Source: an uncultured Erysipelotrichaceae bacterium (lineage in GTDB: Bacteria > Bacillota_I > Bacilli_A > Erysipelotrichales > Erysipelotrichaceae). Taken from it: a stretch of 64,000 bases of DNA. Numbering within the stretch: the stretch's first letter is position 1; every line of letters begins with the position of its first letter. The DNA lies in contig CANOSP010000005.1 of the NCBI GenBank assembly GCA_947569705.1, forward strand, positions 40,133 through 104,132, read 5' to 3'. Shown piece by piece: positions 53,054 through 61,283 of the stretch. The notes under the pieces are model-generated. The model saw only the letters and a list, made by a program, of their open reading frames with translations, did no database searches and was not told the DNA's origin. Position numbers and translations under genes: made by a program.

Positions 53054-54898
53054 TTATGACTTCAAATACACTGCCAATACTGCTATATCGGCAGGATTCA
53101 CACCGGAGATTCTGCTTGCCTGTCCGATGGTCTGCGGCTTGATTTCATTTAATTTCTGTTTCGCTTCAAGTGACAGATGCTGAATAGCGGTATAATCAAT
53201 ATCTTCCGGAATCCGCTTTGCTTCCATCTGCTGTAAATGCTTTGCGTCTCGCTTCGCTTTTTCGATATAGCCGGCATATTTGATTTCAATTTCGATGCGC
53301 TTTGCTACATCTTTCGCAAATTCAGTATCTAAATACGGCTGTAAATTAGCTAAGGTAATTTCCGGACGCTTTAAAAGATCATACGCAGTGATTCCTTCAT
53401 TCAGCGGTGCGAATCCCAGCTGCGCCAAATAAGCCGCAAGCGGTGAGGACGGAGTAAAGCGTTGTTCCTGAAGTGCTGCGATTCCCGTTTGTTTTGCCGC
53501 TTGTTTTTCGATAAAACGTTGATAGCGTTCTTCACTGATCAGACCCGCTTCATAGCCATAGGCACATAAGCGCTCATCGGCATTATCGTGACGTAACAAC
53601 AAGCGATATTCGGCTCTTGAGGTCAACAGGCGATACGGCTCATTCGTTCCTTTTGTCACCAAATCATCCACAAGCACCCCGAGATATGCTTCATCTCTGC
53701 GTAAAATCAACGGTTCCTTTCCGTTCAGCTTTTTTACGGCATTGATACCGGCCAACAGTCCTTGTCCCGCAGCTTCCTCATAGCCGCTGGTTCCGTTGAT
53801 CTGCCCTGCGGTAAATAAATTCTCAATCAGCTTGTTTTCTAAGCTTGGCTTCATCTGCAGCGGATCGATTGCATCATATTCAATCGCATACGCATATTTT
53901 TCAATGACACAGTGCTCCAATCCGGGCAGGCTTTGAAGCATTTGTTTTTGTACATCATGCGGCATGGAAGTGGAAAAGCCTTGGATATAGGTAGTGTTCA
54001 GTTCCTCGCTTTCCGGCTCTAAGAATATTTGATGGCGCGGCTTATCGGCAAAGCGCACAAGCTTATCCTCAATGCTCGGACAATAGCGCGGTCCAACGCC
54101 CTTTACCATACCCGAATACATCGCCGATTTCGTCAGATTTTGATTGATGATTTCATGTGTTTCCTTTGTCGTATAGGTCAGGTAACAAGGATATTGTTTA
54201 CTGAAATCTCTGATTGAAGTCGTTTCATAAGAAAAGCAGATAAACTCATCGGTTCCGCCCTGATACTCGGTTTTAGTAAAATCGATCGAATCGCTGCGTA
54301 CTCTTGCCGGTGTTCCTGTCTTTAAGCGAAAGGTACGCAGTCCTAACTCACGTAGGGACGCTGAAAGGGTCGCATTTGTTTTTTCTCCCTCCGGACCGCT
54401 TTCTGTCGCCTCATGTCCGACCAGAATCGTTGCGCTCATAAAGGTACCGGTCGTTAAGATAACGATTTCGGCATGAACGCTATCACCGTTTTCCTGTAAG
54501 ATACCGATGACTTTATTATCCTGTGCCAACAGATCGGTAACCATCATTTCTCTTACTTCTAAATTCGGTTGATTCGCTAATACATTCTGCATATAGCGCT
54601 TATAGGCAAGCTTATCCGACTGTACGCGCAAGCATTGAACACCCGGGCCCTTCGTAGTATTCAACATCTTAAACTGTAATGCGGTCGCATCCGCAGCCTT
54701 CCCCATTTCACCGCCCAAAGCATCTATCTCACGAACAACGATTCCCTTAGCAGGACCACCGATGCTCGGATTACAGGGCATGCTTGCGATCATATCCTTA
54801 TTGATTGTATATAAAATTGTCTGTTTTCCGCTTCTTGCGCATGCCAATGCTGCTTCTACACCTGCATGCCCACCGCCGATCACAATAATATCAGTCAT
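53054..54898 (-). CDS. mnmG: tRNA uridine 5-carboxymethylaminomethyl modification enzyme MnmG
   Basis: 614 residues, full length. FAD-binding [18 protein letters not shown] at residues 7-24, '[20 protein letters not shown]', [22 protein letters not shown], and the C-terminal helical tail (LAVYLKS) are canonical. With MnmE it installs cmnm5U34 in tRNAs. AAGGTG precedes the ATG. No mnmE neighbour in the window. Confidence 0.97.
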   Translation of the reverse strand: MTDIIVIGGGHAGVEAALACARSGKQTILYTINKDMIASMPCNPSIGGPAKGIVVREIDALGGEMGKAADATALQFKMLNTTKGPGVQCLRVQSDKLAYKRYMQNVLANQPNLEVREMMVTDLLAQDNKVIGILQENGDSVHAEIVILTTGTFMSATILVGHEATESGPEGEKTNATLSASLRELGLRTFRLKTGTPARVRSDSIDFTKTEYQGGTDEFICFSYETTSIRDFSKQYPCYLTYTTKETHEIINQNLTKSAMYSGMVKGVGPRYCPSIEDKLVRFADKPRHQIFLEPESEELNTTYIQGFSTSMPHDVQKQMLQSLPGLEHCVIEKYAYAIEYDAIDPLQMKPSLENKLIENLFTAGQINGTSGYEEAAGQGLLAGINAVKKLNGKEPLILRRDEAYLGVLVDDLVTKGTNEPYRLLTSRAEYRLLLRHDNADERLCAYGYEAGLISEERYQRFIEKQAAKQTGIAALQEQRFTPSSPLAAYLAQLGFAPLNEGITAYDLLKRPEITLANLQPYLDTEFAKDVAKRIEIEIKYAGYIEKAKRDAKHLQQMEAKRIPEDIDYTAIQHLSLEAKQKLNEIKPQTIGQASRISGVNPADIAVLAVYLKS

Positions 54899-55345
54899 TT
54901 CATCACCTTCTCAATATCTATATTATACACATTATTTCATGCTTTCGATAGCTTAACTGTCAGGTTTTTGGTACTTTTAATTGATGATTCGGTTACTGAA
55001 ATTGATGTCTGTTAATTTTTCCCGCATTTGAAATCAACGCGCATATCCGATTTCCACAATTCAAAAACATCGTATACCTCCAATTTCCGCTATTCAAGTA
55101 TGAGCAAACAGTTAAAAACCGCAAAACTATAGGTATATAAACAGGAGACAGTCAAGGGTATAAGAGCAAAAACTTTTTTGTGCTTTCTGCGGAAAAATAT
55201 TACTCGCCCCTTGACCGTCCGGATAGTCGCAACGGACATAGAACGAGTTTGTTTTTCATAATTGGGTATGGTATAATTTCCCTCAGTGTAAACCGATAAA
55301 TTGCTGTTTAGCATAACGGAAAATCGAAATTTGCAGAGGTATTTT

Positions 55346-55693
55346 ATGTTTAATGAAATATGCATATATGAGGCAAAATTGACTAAGTTAGATGAAATTG
55401 AAGAGCTGATGAGAGAAGTAGCGGAATTTTACTTGGAGCAAGACGGTGTTATTGATGTACACTATATAAAACGTACTCACCGACAAAAAGATTTCAATGC
55501 AGTTAAAGAGGGAGAATTACCTGTTCGTCTTACAAGAAATGTAGGTAAGGTAACATATGTCTTGTATTGGGTGATGGAAAATGAAGAAGTTCATTCAAGA
55601 GTCGGAAAACTTGGTATAGAAAAATTCTATAAACGTTGGAACAGGTGTTTAACTACAATGCCCAAAATAATCTTGGGTGAGAATATTGTTTAA
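55346..55693 (+). CDS. Small alpha/beta protein, possibly ABM-type dimeric barrel
   Basis: 115 residues from ATG 55346 (AGAGG 7 nt upstream). ICIYEAKLTKLDEIEELMRE and a central 'YVLYWVMENEEVHSRVGKLG' suggest the ferredoxin-like fold of antibiotic-biosynthesis-monooxygenase-type proteins, but no family can be fixed. It stands alone between gene-free gaps (54899-55345 and 55694-55876) whose sequence differs in style from the flanking core genes, hinting at a mobile-element insertion. Confidence 0.5.
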   Translation: MFNEICIYEAKLTKLDEIEELMREVAEFYLEQDGVIDVHYIKRTHRQKDFNAVKEGELPVRLTRNVGKVTYVLYWVMENEEVHSRVGKLGIEKFYKRWNRCLTTMPKIILGENIV

Positions 55694-55876
55694 TTTACAA
55701 ATTGGTTTTTATCGATTTATTAAAAGTCCAAAACAGAACGGCAGGTGTAGCTTACAGTTAAGATCAGGCACTCCAAAGGTATACCCCAAAAAATACTCTG
55801 TCCTAAAATGAGCCTATCGAGGATGCGAGCGATAAAGCACCTGAGCGACTGATTACAACCGATGTTGAATCGGCAT

Positions 55877-55940
55877 AAAAAAATATCCTCTTTACGCATT
55901 GCCGAACGCACCGAGCGAACATGCGATCCAAAGAGGATAT
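55877..55940 (-). terminator. Terminator of the prfA-prmC operon
   Basis: ATATCCTCTTT and AAAGAGGATAT (11-bp stem) enclose a second hairpin; T7 follows on the minus strand. Confidence 0.75.
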
Positions 55941-55954
55941 ATAAATTTACACTC

Positions 55955-56809
55955 CTACAAATTGATATAGATAAACAACATACGATCCTTGCCGCTCATA
56001 TCCTTAACAATTTCATAGCGGTCATTCGGAAAATAAGTTTGAACGAGCTTAATTATCGCTTCTTTTTGATTCCAGCCCATTTCAAAAGCCATCATCGCTT
56101 TTTCTTTCAGTACCTTACGACAGTTTTCAAAAATAATACGATAGAATTTTAATCCGTCATCACCGCCGAACAGAGCCACATGCGGCTCATAATCCACAAC
56201 GCTCGCTTCCATTTCTTCATGAATCGGGATATAAGGCGGATTAGAGATTAAAATATCCACCTTGAGATTTCGATCGATTAACGGTTCCAGCATGTCACCG
56301 ACCATAAACGGTACGGCAGCCTGATTACTGCGTGCATTTTCACACGCTACCGCAATTGCTTTTTCACTAATATCTGTTCCCATGACATTCATCGCTTCTG
56401 CTTCTTTTTTCAACGAAACAGCGATCGCACCGCTTCCGGTTCCGACGTCGACAAGCGTCACATCTGCTTGATCTTGGAAATATTCATCATATTCAGCCAA
56501 AATATTGGCAACCAATTCTTCTGTTTCGGGACGTGGAATTAACACATCCTCATTGACGGAAAAACGATACCCGTAAAACCATTCATATCCGAGAATATGT
56601 GCCAATGGTTCGTTTTTTAATAATCGCTCAATCCCCGCTTCATAAGTATCCTTTAGTTCCGCATCCATTTCTTGATCAATTTCCATATAAAGATCATGGA
56701 CTTTTAAGGCGCATAGCTCTACCATATAAAGCTGTGCTTCCTGCTCATTCATGCCTTTGTCGCGCAGCTGCTTCTGTGCCTGCCTTAATGCCTCACGATA
56801 AGTAGCCAT
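55955..56809 (-). CDS. prmC: Peptide chain release factor N5-glutamine methyltransferase
   Basis: 284 residues. N-terminal helical domain, 'LLKNEPLAHILGYEWFYGYR', SAM site VDVGTGSGAIAVSLK, and the catalytic NPPYIP motif (~190). It methylates the GGQ glutamine of RF1/RF2. Its ATG overlaps the prfA stop by one base (TAATG), the conserved prfA-prmC order. Confidence 0.96.
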   Translation of the reverse strand: MATYREALRQAQKQLRDKGMNEQEAQLYMVELCALKVHDLYMEIDQEMDAELKDTYEAGIERLLKNEPLAHILGYEWFYGYRFSVNEDVLIPRPETEELVANILAEYDEYFQDQADVTLVDVGTGSGAIAVSLKKEAEAMNVMGTDISEKAIAVACENARSNQAAVPFMVGDMLEPLIDRNLKVDILISNPPYIPIHEEMEASVVDYEPHVALFGGDDGLKFYRIIFENCRKVLKEKAMMAFEMGWNQKEAIIKLVQTYFPNDRYEIVKDMSGKDRMLFIYINL

Positions 56810-57885
56810 TACGCTTTTTCTCCTGCCAGTTTTGCTTGTTGATCGGCACTTTGAAGTGCTTGGAACATGTCATCTAAGCGTCCTTCCATAATGCGATCCA
56901 GTTGATTTACATTATAGCCGATGCGATGATCGGTAACGCGATTTTGCGGATAGTTATAAGTACGGATCTTTTCGGAACGATCTCCTGTACCGATTTTTGA
57001 GCGGCGCTCCGCTCCTGCCTGTGCTTCAATCTCACGCTGACGTTCCTCATAAACGCGTGAGCGAATTGTCATTAACGCTGTTAAGCGATTTTCATGCTGA
57101 GAGCGTCCATCCTGGCATTTCACGACAATGCCTGTCGGCTTATGCACAATACGCACCGCAGAATCGGTTTTGTTAATATGCTGACCGCCGGCACCCGAAG
57201 AACGCATTGTTTCAATCTCCAAATCATTCATATCGATATCGAAATCCTCTTCTTCAATTTCCGGCGATACTAAAACAGTCGCTGTGGAAGTATGAATTCT
57301 GCCTTGACTCTCGGTTTTCGGCACACGCTGTACACGATGGCTTCCGCTTTCAAACTTAAAGGTTCCGTAGGCACCGTCTCCTTTGATCATAAAGCTGACT
57401 AATGCAAAGCCGCCCGCCTCACAATCGTCCATTTCGATCGTTTCGATCCGCCATCCTTTGCTTTCGGCATATTTTACGTACATTCTGAATAAATCACCTG
57501 CAAAAATATTTCCTTCATCCCCGCCGGCTGCTCCGCGTATTTCTACAATCGCATTGTGAGAATCATTAGGATCTTTCGGAATTAACAAAATCTCTAAACG
57601 ATCAAAAAGTTCTTCTTTTCGCTTTGTGCCTGCTTCAATTTCAAGCTCTGCCATTTCTTTGATTTCTTTATCTTCTTCCTGTAACAGTGCCTTTGCATCT
57701 TCCAGATCCTGCATCAGCTGTTTGTATTCCGTGTAGGTCTCTACAACCTGCGTAAGATCTGCCTGTTCTTTTCCTAACTTCGCTAATTGTTTATTATCTG
57801 AAACAATTTCGGGTGACATCATCATTTCGGTGATTTCATGGTAGCGATTCACCATTCCCTCTAATCGTTCTATCATGATACTCAT
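56809..57885 (-). CDS. prfA: Peptide chain release factor 1
   Basis: 358 residues, full length. GGQ loop SSGAGGQHINKTDSAVR (about residue 230), the stop-codon recognition region around 'LLIPKDPNDSHNAIVEIRGA', and the C-terminal helix 'ADQQAKLAGEKA' are present. Reads UAA/UAG. Coupled to prmC, which methylates the Gln. GAGGA precedes the ATG. Confidence 0.97.
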   Translation of the reverse strand: MSIMIERLEGMVNRYHEITEMMMSPEIVSDNKQLAKLGKEQADLTQVVETYTEYKQLMQDLEDAKALLQEEDKEIKEMAELEIEAGTKRKEELFDRLEILLIPKDPNDSHNAIVEIRGAAGGDEGNIFAGDLFRMYVKYAESKGWRIETIEMDDCEAGGFALVSFMIKGDGAYGTFKFESGSHRVQRVPKTESQGRIHTSTATVLVSPEIEEEDFDIDMNDLEIETMRSSGAGGQHINKTDSAVRIVHKPTGIVVKCQDGRSQHENRLTALMTIRSRVYEERQREIEAQAGAERRSKIGTGDRSEKIRTYNYPQNRVTDHRIGYNVNQLDRIMEGRLDDMFQALQSADQQAKLAGEKA

Positions 57886-58118
57886 AATTATTCCTCGCTT
57901 TCACTTCGTTTGTCAAACACTATTTCTTTTCAGTCTGTTTTAGGGTTTGATTTTCCTTATATACTATACCAAAAAGTAGCTGTTCCCACAAGCGAAATCT
58001 CGGATACTTCCCCTATCCGCCGCATTTTATACAGATCTGATGTCGTTTGTTTCTCTGAAAAGGGATTTTCTATGTTCGCATCATGCATATAACGTCTGAT
58101 TTCATGTACATTCTTCTG

Positions 58119-59813
58119 TTAAATCATCGCAGATGATAAGGTTCTCTCAGCATTTTGCGGCTTCACTGATTCTGTCAATTCCTTCATTTCATTCCAAAAT
58201 GCACGTTGATTCGCATGACGCAGCTGCAGATCTTGTTTTAAGCGCTCACTTGCCTGCGCTTTACCGCTTTCTTCTTCCACAAGTCCCAAAAGAATGAACA
58301 GCGCCGCGGCCTTCCAATAACTTTGTCGATGTCTTCCTGTCAATATGTTCCTTACGCGATCTATTATTTCTTGATGAAGCCATCGTATTGCCGATTGTTT
58401 TTCTGTATCGCTGAGCTGAAAGCTGTCTTTCCATTTAGAAAATGTTACTTCAAAAGCTTCATAGGTATCCTGATAACATATTCTCGCAATCAATTGTCTT
58501 ATTAATGCGACTTCTGCCAAAGTTTTTGTTTTTGACTGCTTTAAGGCGAGCAGTAAAAGAACCGAAACGACGTCCTTGGTATCCGTATTTTGCTCAAAAT
58601 GATTTTGTTTACATAAACGGATCAGTTCTTGATAGTCCCCAAGCATAAAGAGACAAACTGTCCGAAACGCTTCATTGCGCATCGTCGCTTTTCGATGTTG
58701 TGATCGATCATTTAAATCATGCGATATTATCATTGCTTTAATAATCTTTAGTGCTTTTTGATTGAATGTCGCATCATTAAAGTAGATGAGTGTAAGCAAG
58801 TTTTCTAAATCGGGATTTGTATAAAATGCTTCCGCGCAGAACAGTTTCCGGTCTTTGTGATGGATTTGTTTAGTTGCCGCTGCCGCAATCATACAAATAT
58901 CACTGCGTATTGCTTTATCGGTTTCAATCAATGTCAATGCTGTTTTAGCGGCCTCAATACACTTTAAAGCCGCATGATTTTGATAGCTGTAATGACAATA
59001 TGCCAAATATAAAGAAGGATGCAGCCTTACACATTCCTCAGCACATTTCAGTAAATAATCGATGCCGCCGATATAAAAACAAGCGTCAATTAACAGCGAT
59101 GTCGCACGCTCATCGTCTTGTTGCTTCAAGTAGGTACACCATTGATTCATAAAGTCTGCTTCATCTTTGATTCTTGCCGGTCCGAAAGCAAATACATCGC
59201 TTAACACTAATTCACTGCATTCTTTTCGCTTAAAGCATTGATATAGGCGATGAATGCGTTGTTGACCCGTATTGTTTTGATAACAGGCATAAAGCATGAT
59301 TAATGCCGTTCTTTTTAAATCTATTTTCAACAGCTTTGTTTTAATTAATGCTGTAATACTTAATTTTTCACAAGCTGATTCATGATCGTAATCTATTATG
59401 CATGTTATCTCAAGTGATAATAAACGTGTAATTATTTTTTCTGCTGTCTTATAATCTCGATTCATTAACATTTGATAAGCACTTTGAAACGCTTGTTCTA
59501 AAAACGGGATAATTCCCGCATCGTCTGTATATTCCGTTTCCCACTGCGCTGTTGTATCCTGTCCATATTGATATTCCTGTCCTTCTTTGATCATGCAGAC
59601 AGTCCCGTCACTGATCTGATCGCATAGGTCATTTATCTGCTTTACATTGAAAGGATAACAGTATTTCTTGTTTCCGCATAATCGGTCAAGAAACGCTTGT
59701 CGTTTCGTTTTTGGTGTTGTTCTTGCGGCTTCATTCATCCATTCAGTTTTTTGTTTTTCATCCATTTCACTGATACGTTTCGCCGCAGCTGTTATAAAGG
59801 TTTGATAGTCCAT
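58119..59813 (-). CDS. Large helical protein of unknown function (TPR/HEAT-like)
   Basis: 564 residues from ATG 59813 (a TTG two codons earlier is also possible). Almost entirely helical: residues 1-60 hold DEKQKTEWMNEAARTTPKTK and Cys in DRLCGNKKYCYP; residues ~90-500 are repeating helical hairpins ('FLEQAFQSAYQMLMNRDYKT', 'LLKCAEECVRLHPSLYLAYC') resembling TPR/solenoid repeats. There is no signal peptide, TM or catalytic motif. Probably a cytoplasmic scaffold. It is monocistronic with no informative neighbours. Not recognised. Confidence 0.65.
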   Translation of the reverse strand: MDYQTFITAAAKRISEMDEKQKTEWMNEAARTTPKTKRQAFLDRLCGNKKYCYPFNVKQINDLCDQISDGTVCMIKEGQEYQYGQDTTAQWETEYTDDAGIIPFLEQAFQSAYQMLMNRDYKTAEKIITRLLSLEITCIIDYDHESACEKLSITALIKTKLLKIDLKRTALIMLYACYQNNTGQQRIHRLYQCFKRKECSELVLSDVFAFGPARIKDEADFMNQWCTYLKQQDDERATSLLIDACFYIGGIDYLLKCAEECVRLHPSLYLAYCHYSYQNHAALKCIEAAKTALTLIETDKAIRSDICMIAAAATKQIHHKDRKLFCAEAFYTNPDLENLLTLIYFNDATFNQKALKIIKAMIISHDLNDRSQHRKATMRNEAFRTVCLFMLGDYQELIRLCKQNHFEQNTDTKDVVSVLLLLALKQSKTKTLAEVALIRQLIARICYQDTYEAFEVTFSKWKDSFQLSDTEKQSAIRWLHQEIIDRVRNILTGRHRQSYWKAAALFILLGLVEEESGKAQASERLKQDLQLRHANQRAFWNEMKELTESVKPQNAERTLSSAMI

Positions 59814-60077
59814 ATTCAATACCTGCCTTTCCTGCTTTTATGACAGACATATCCTATCACGGATTATCACATTATTTATGTGATAATCATTTAAATCGCT
59901 GCTTTTCACACACTTGCTCGTACCAACTGTTTCAACAATGTGCCTAGTCATCAACACTTCATATAATTTATTGTTTAACATTATAAAAAGGCAGCACATA
60001 GTTGTTCCACTGCCTTATTAAAGTATAATGATTTTCGTATTTGCACAGAACCTTGCAATAATAACAAATCTTTGTGA

Positions 60078-61064
60078 TTATATATTTCCGTTGGTTTGCG
60101 CGTTGATAAACTTGTTAATTTCAGGTTGAATTTCTTTGTCTATTCCAAGCATTTTCATCACTTCATTTGCTGTCTTGTTCGTTGTTTTCATCATATTCAT
60201 GACAATATTACTTTGACCCTCTATGAAACCTTTCATCATTCCCTTTTTTATCCCTTCATCAATATAGACTTGTGACAAGTTACACATACCTTCAACCTCC
60301 CGTTCTGTTTTCTTTATCATCATTATACCATAGTTTTGTTTCAGTTGACACTTTTTCTCTTTTGCCGTCATTTCTGCTTTAAACAAGATATGTAACAGCT
60401 CCATTAAATCGTATTTATCATCATTCATATCGTATTTACTCTTTGGATAGATCATGATGATCGTCAACTTATCATACGTTTCTTTAGGGAAATGATACGC
60501 TCTTTTTAAGCATGTTTCACTGATTGAATATTGATTCATTACTCCCTCTGTCGCCTTCTTCGAATTCATTACGATCCATATCGAATAGACCTTTTTTAGA
60601 TTCTGATATTCAGAATGTTGAAAACCGACAGGTCGATTCTTTTGTCTCGCCAGTAACCTGCTGCAATAATAAATCGCACGGCTTACTAACGGATAAGAGG
60701 TATTACCGTTTGCCTGTGCTTCAATATTCAGGATTAAATCAATATTTTCTTTATAAGGTGAATTAGGTAATCTGATCCCTACTATAATATCGAAAATTAC
60801 TTTGGCGCCGAAAACAGAAGTATCTTCGGGATTCATGCTGTAAATCTGATCGATAGCTTTATCAACATTCATATTCGTTGCCGGATCACTGACTATGTAA
60901 TCCGGTATCTCGGCTAACGGAATATCATGAAACTCTGAAACACACTCTTTAATGATTCGAGATAATATTTGTTTATTACATAAAATCTTTTTACAATGTT
61001 CATCATAGGTGACATTATGAGGATTGCGATCGATCTCCTCTACAAATTCTGTTGTTTTATCCAT
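60078..61064 (-). CDS. Rpn family PD-(D/E)XK nuclease (recombination-promoting, transposase_31-like)
   Basis: 328 residues from ATG 61064; an ATG at 61076 abuts AGGAG. The nuclease core reads VFGAKVIFDIIVGIRL, then 'NIDLILNIEAQANGNTSYPL' (Asp ... ExQ) and YYCSRLLARQK. The C-terminus has the 'GIKKGMMKGFIEGQSNIV' helix of Rpn/DUF4351 proteins. Rpn nucleases cleave DNA and promote RecA-independent recombination; many copies accompany gene duplications. It lies just downstream of the second giant surface gene. Confidence 0.85.
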   Translation of the reverse strand: MDKTTEFVEEIDRNPHNVTYDEHCKKILCNKQILSRIIKECVSEFHDIPLAEIPDYIVSDPATNMNVDKAIDQIYSMNPEDTSVFGAKVIFDIIVGIRLPNSPYKENIDLILNIEAQANGNTSYPLVSRAIYYCSRLLARQKNRPVGFQHSEYQNLKKVYSIWIVMNSKKATEGVMNQYSISETCLKRAYHFPKETYDKLTIIMIYPKSKYDMNDDKYDLMELLHILFKAEMTAKEKKCQLKQNYGIMMIKKTEREVEGMCNLSQVYIDEGIKKGMMKGFIEGQSNIVMNMMKTTNKTANEVMKMLGIDKEIQPEINKFINAQTNGNI

Positions 61065-61223
61065 AGACTTTGTCATCTCCTTTCGCTTATCTATACTTTG
61101 GTTTTAAAATCCCCTATCTTTTATATACACGTTAAAAAGTGAGATTACGAAAAATTTATGAATTTTTTATTTTTATCATGCGACAGATATTTTGAAACAT
61201 CGATCTTTTATTCTGATGATTAT

Positions 61224-61255
61224 AAAAAAGCCACTTCCTAAGAAATGACTTTTTA
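61224..61255 (-). terminator. Terminator after the second surface-protein gene
   Basis: AAAGTCATTTC-TTAG-GAAGTGGCTTTTTT on the minus strand. Confidence 0.75.
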
Positions 61256-61283
61256 ACAATGATTATCTCATTTTGTTTATAAA

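Noticed and set aside
55090..55365. Minus-strand 91-codon frame
   Set aside because: No ribosome site or conserved domain, and it overlaps the start of the plus-strand gene at 55346. The region may still be a mobile-element remnant.
60078..61064. Rpn-like gene as an active transposase
   Set aside because: No terminal inverted repeats or target duplications are visible around it; the family acts mainly as a nuclease that promotes recombination.
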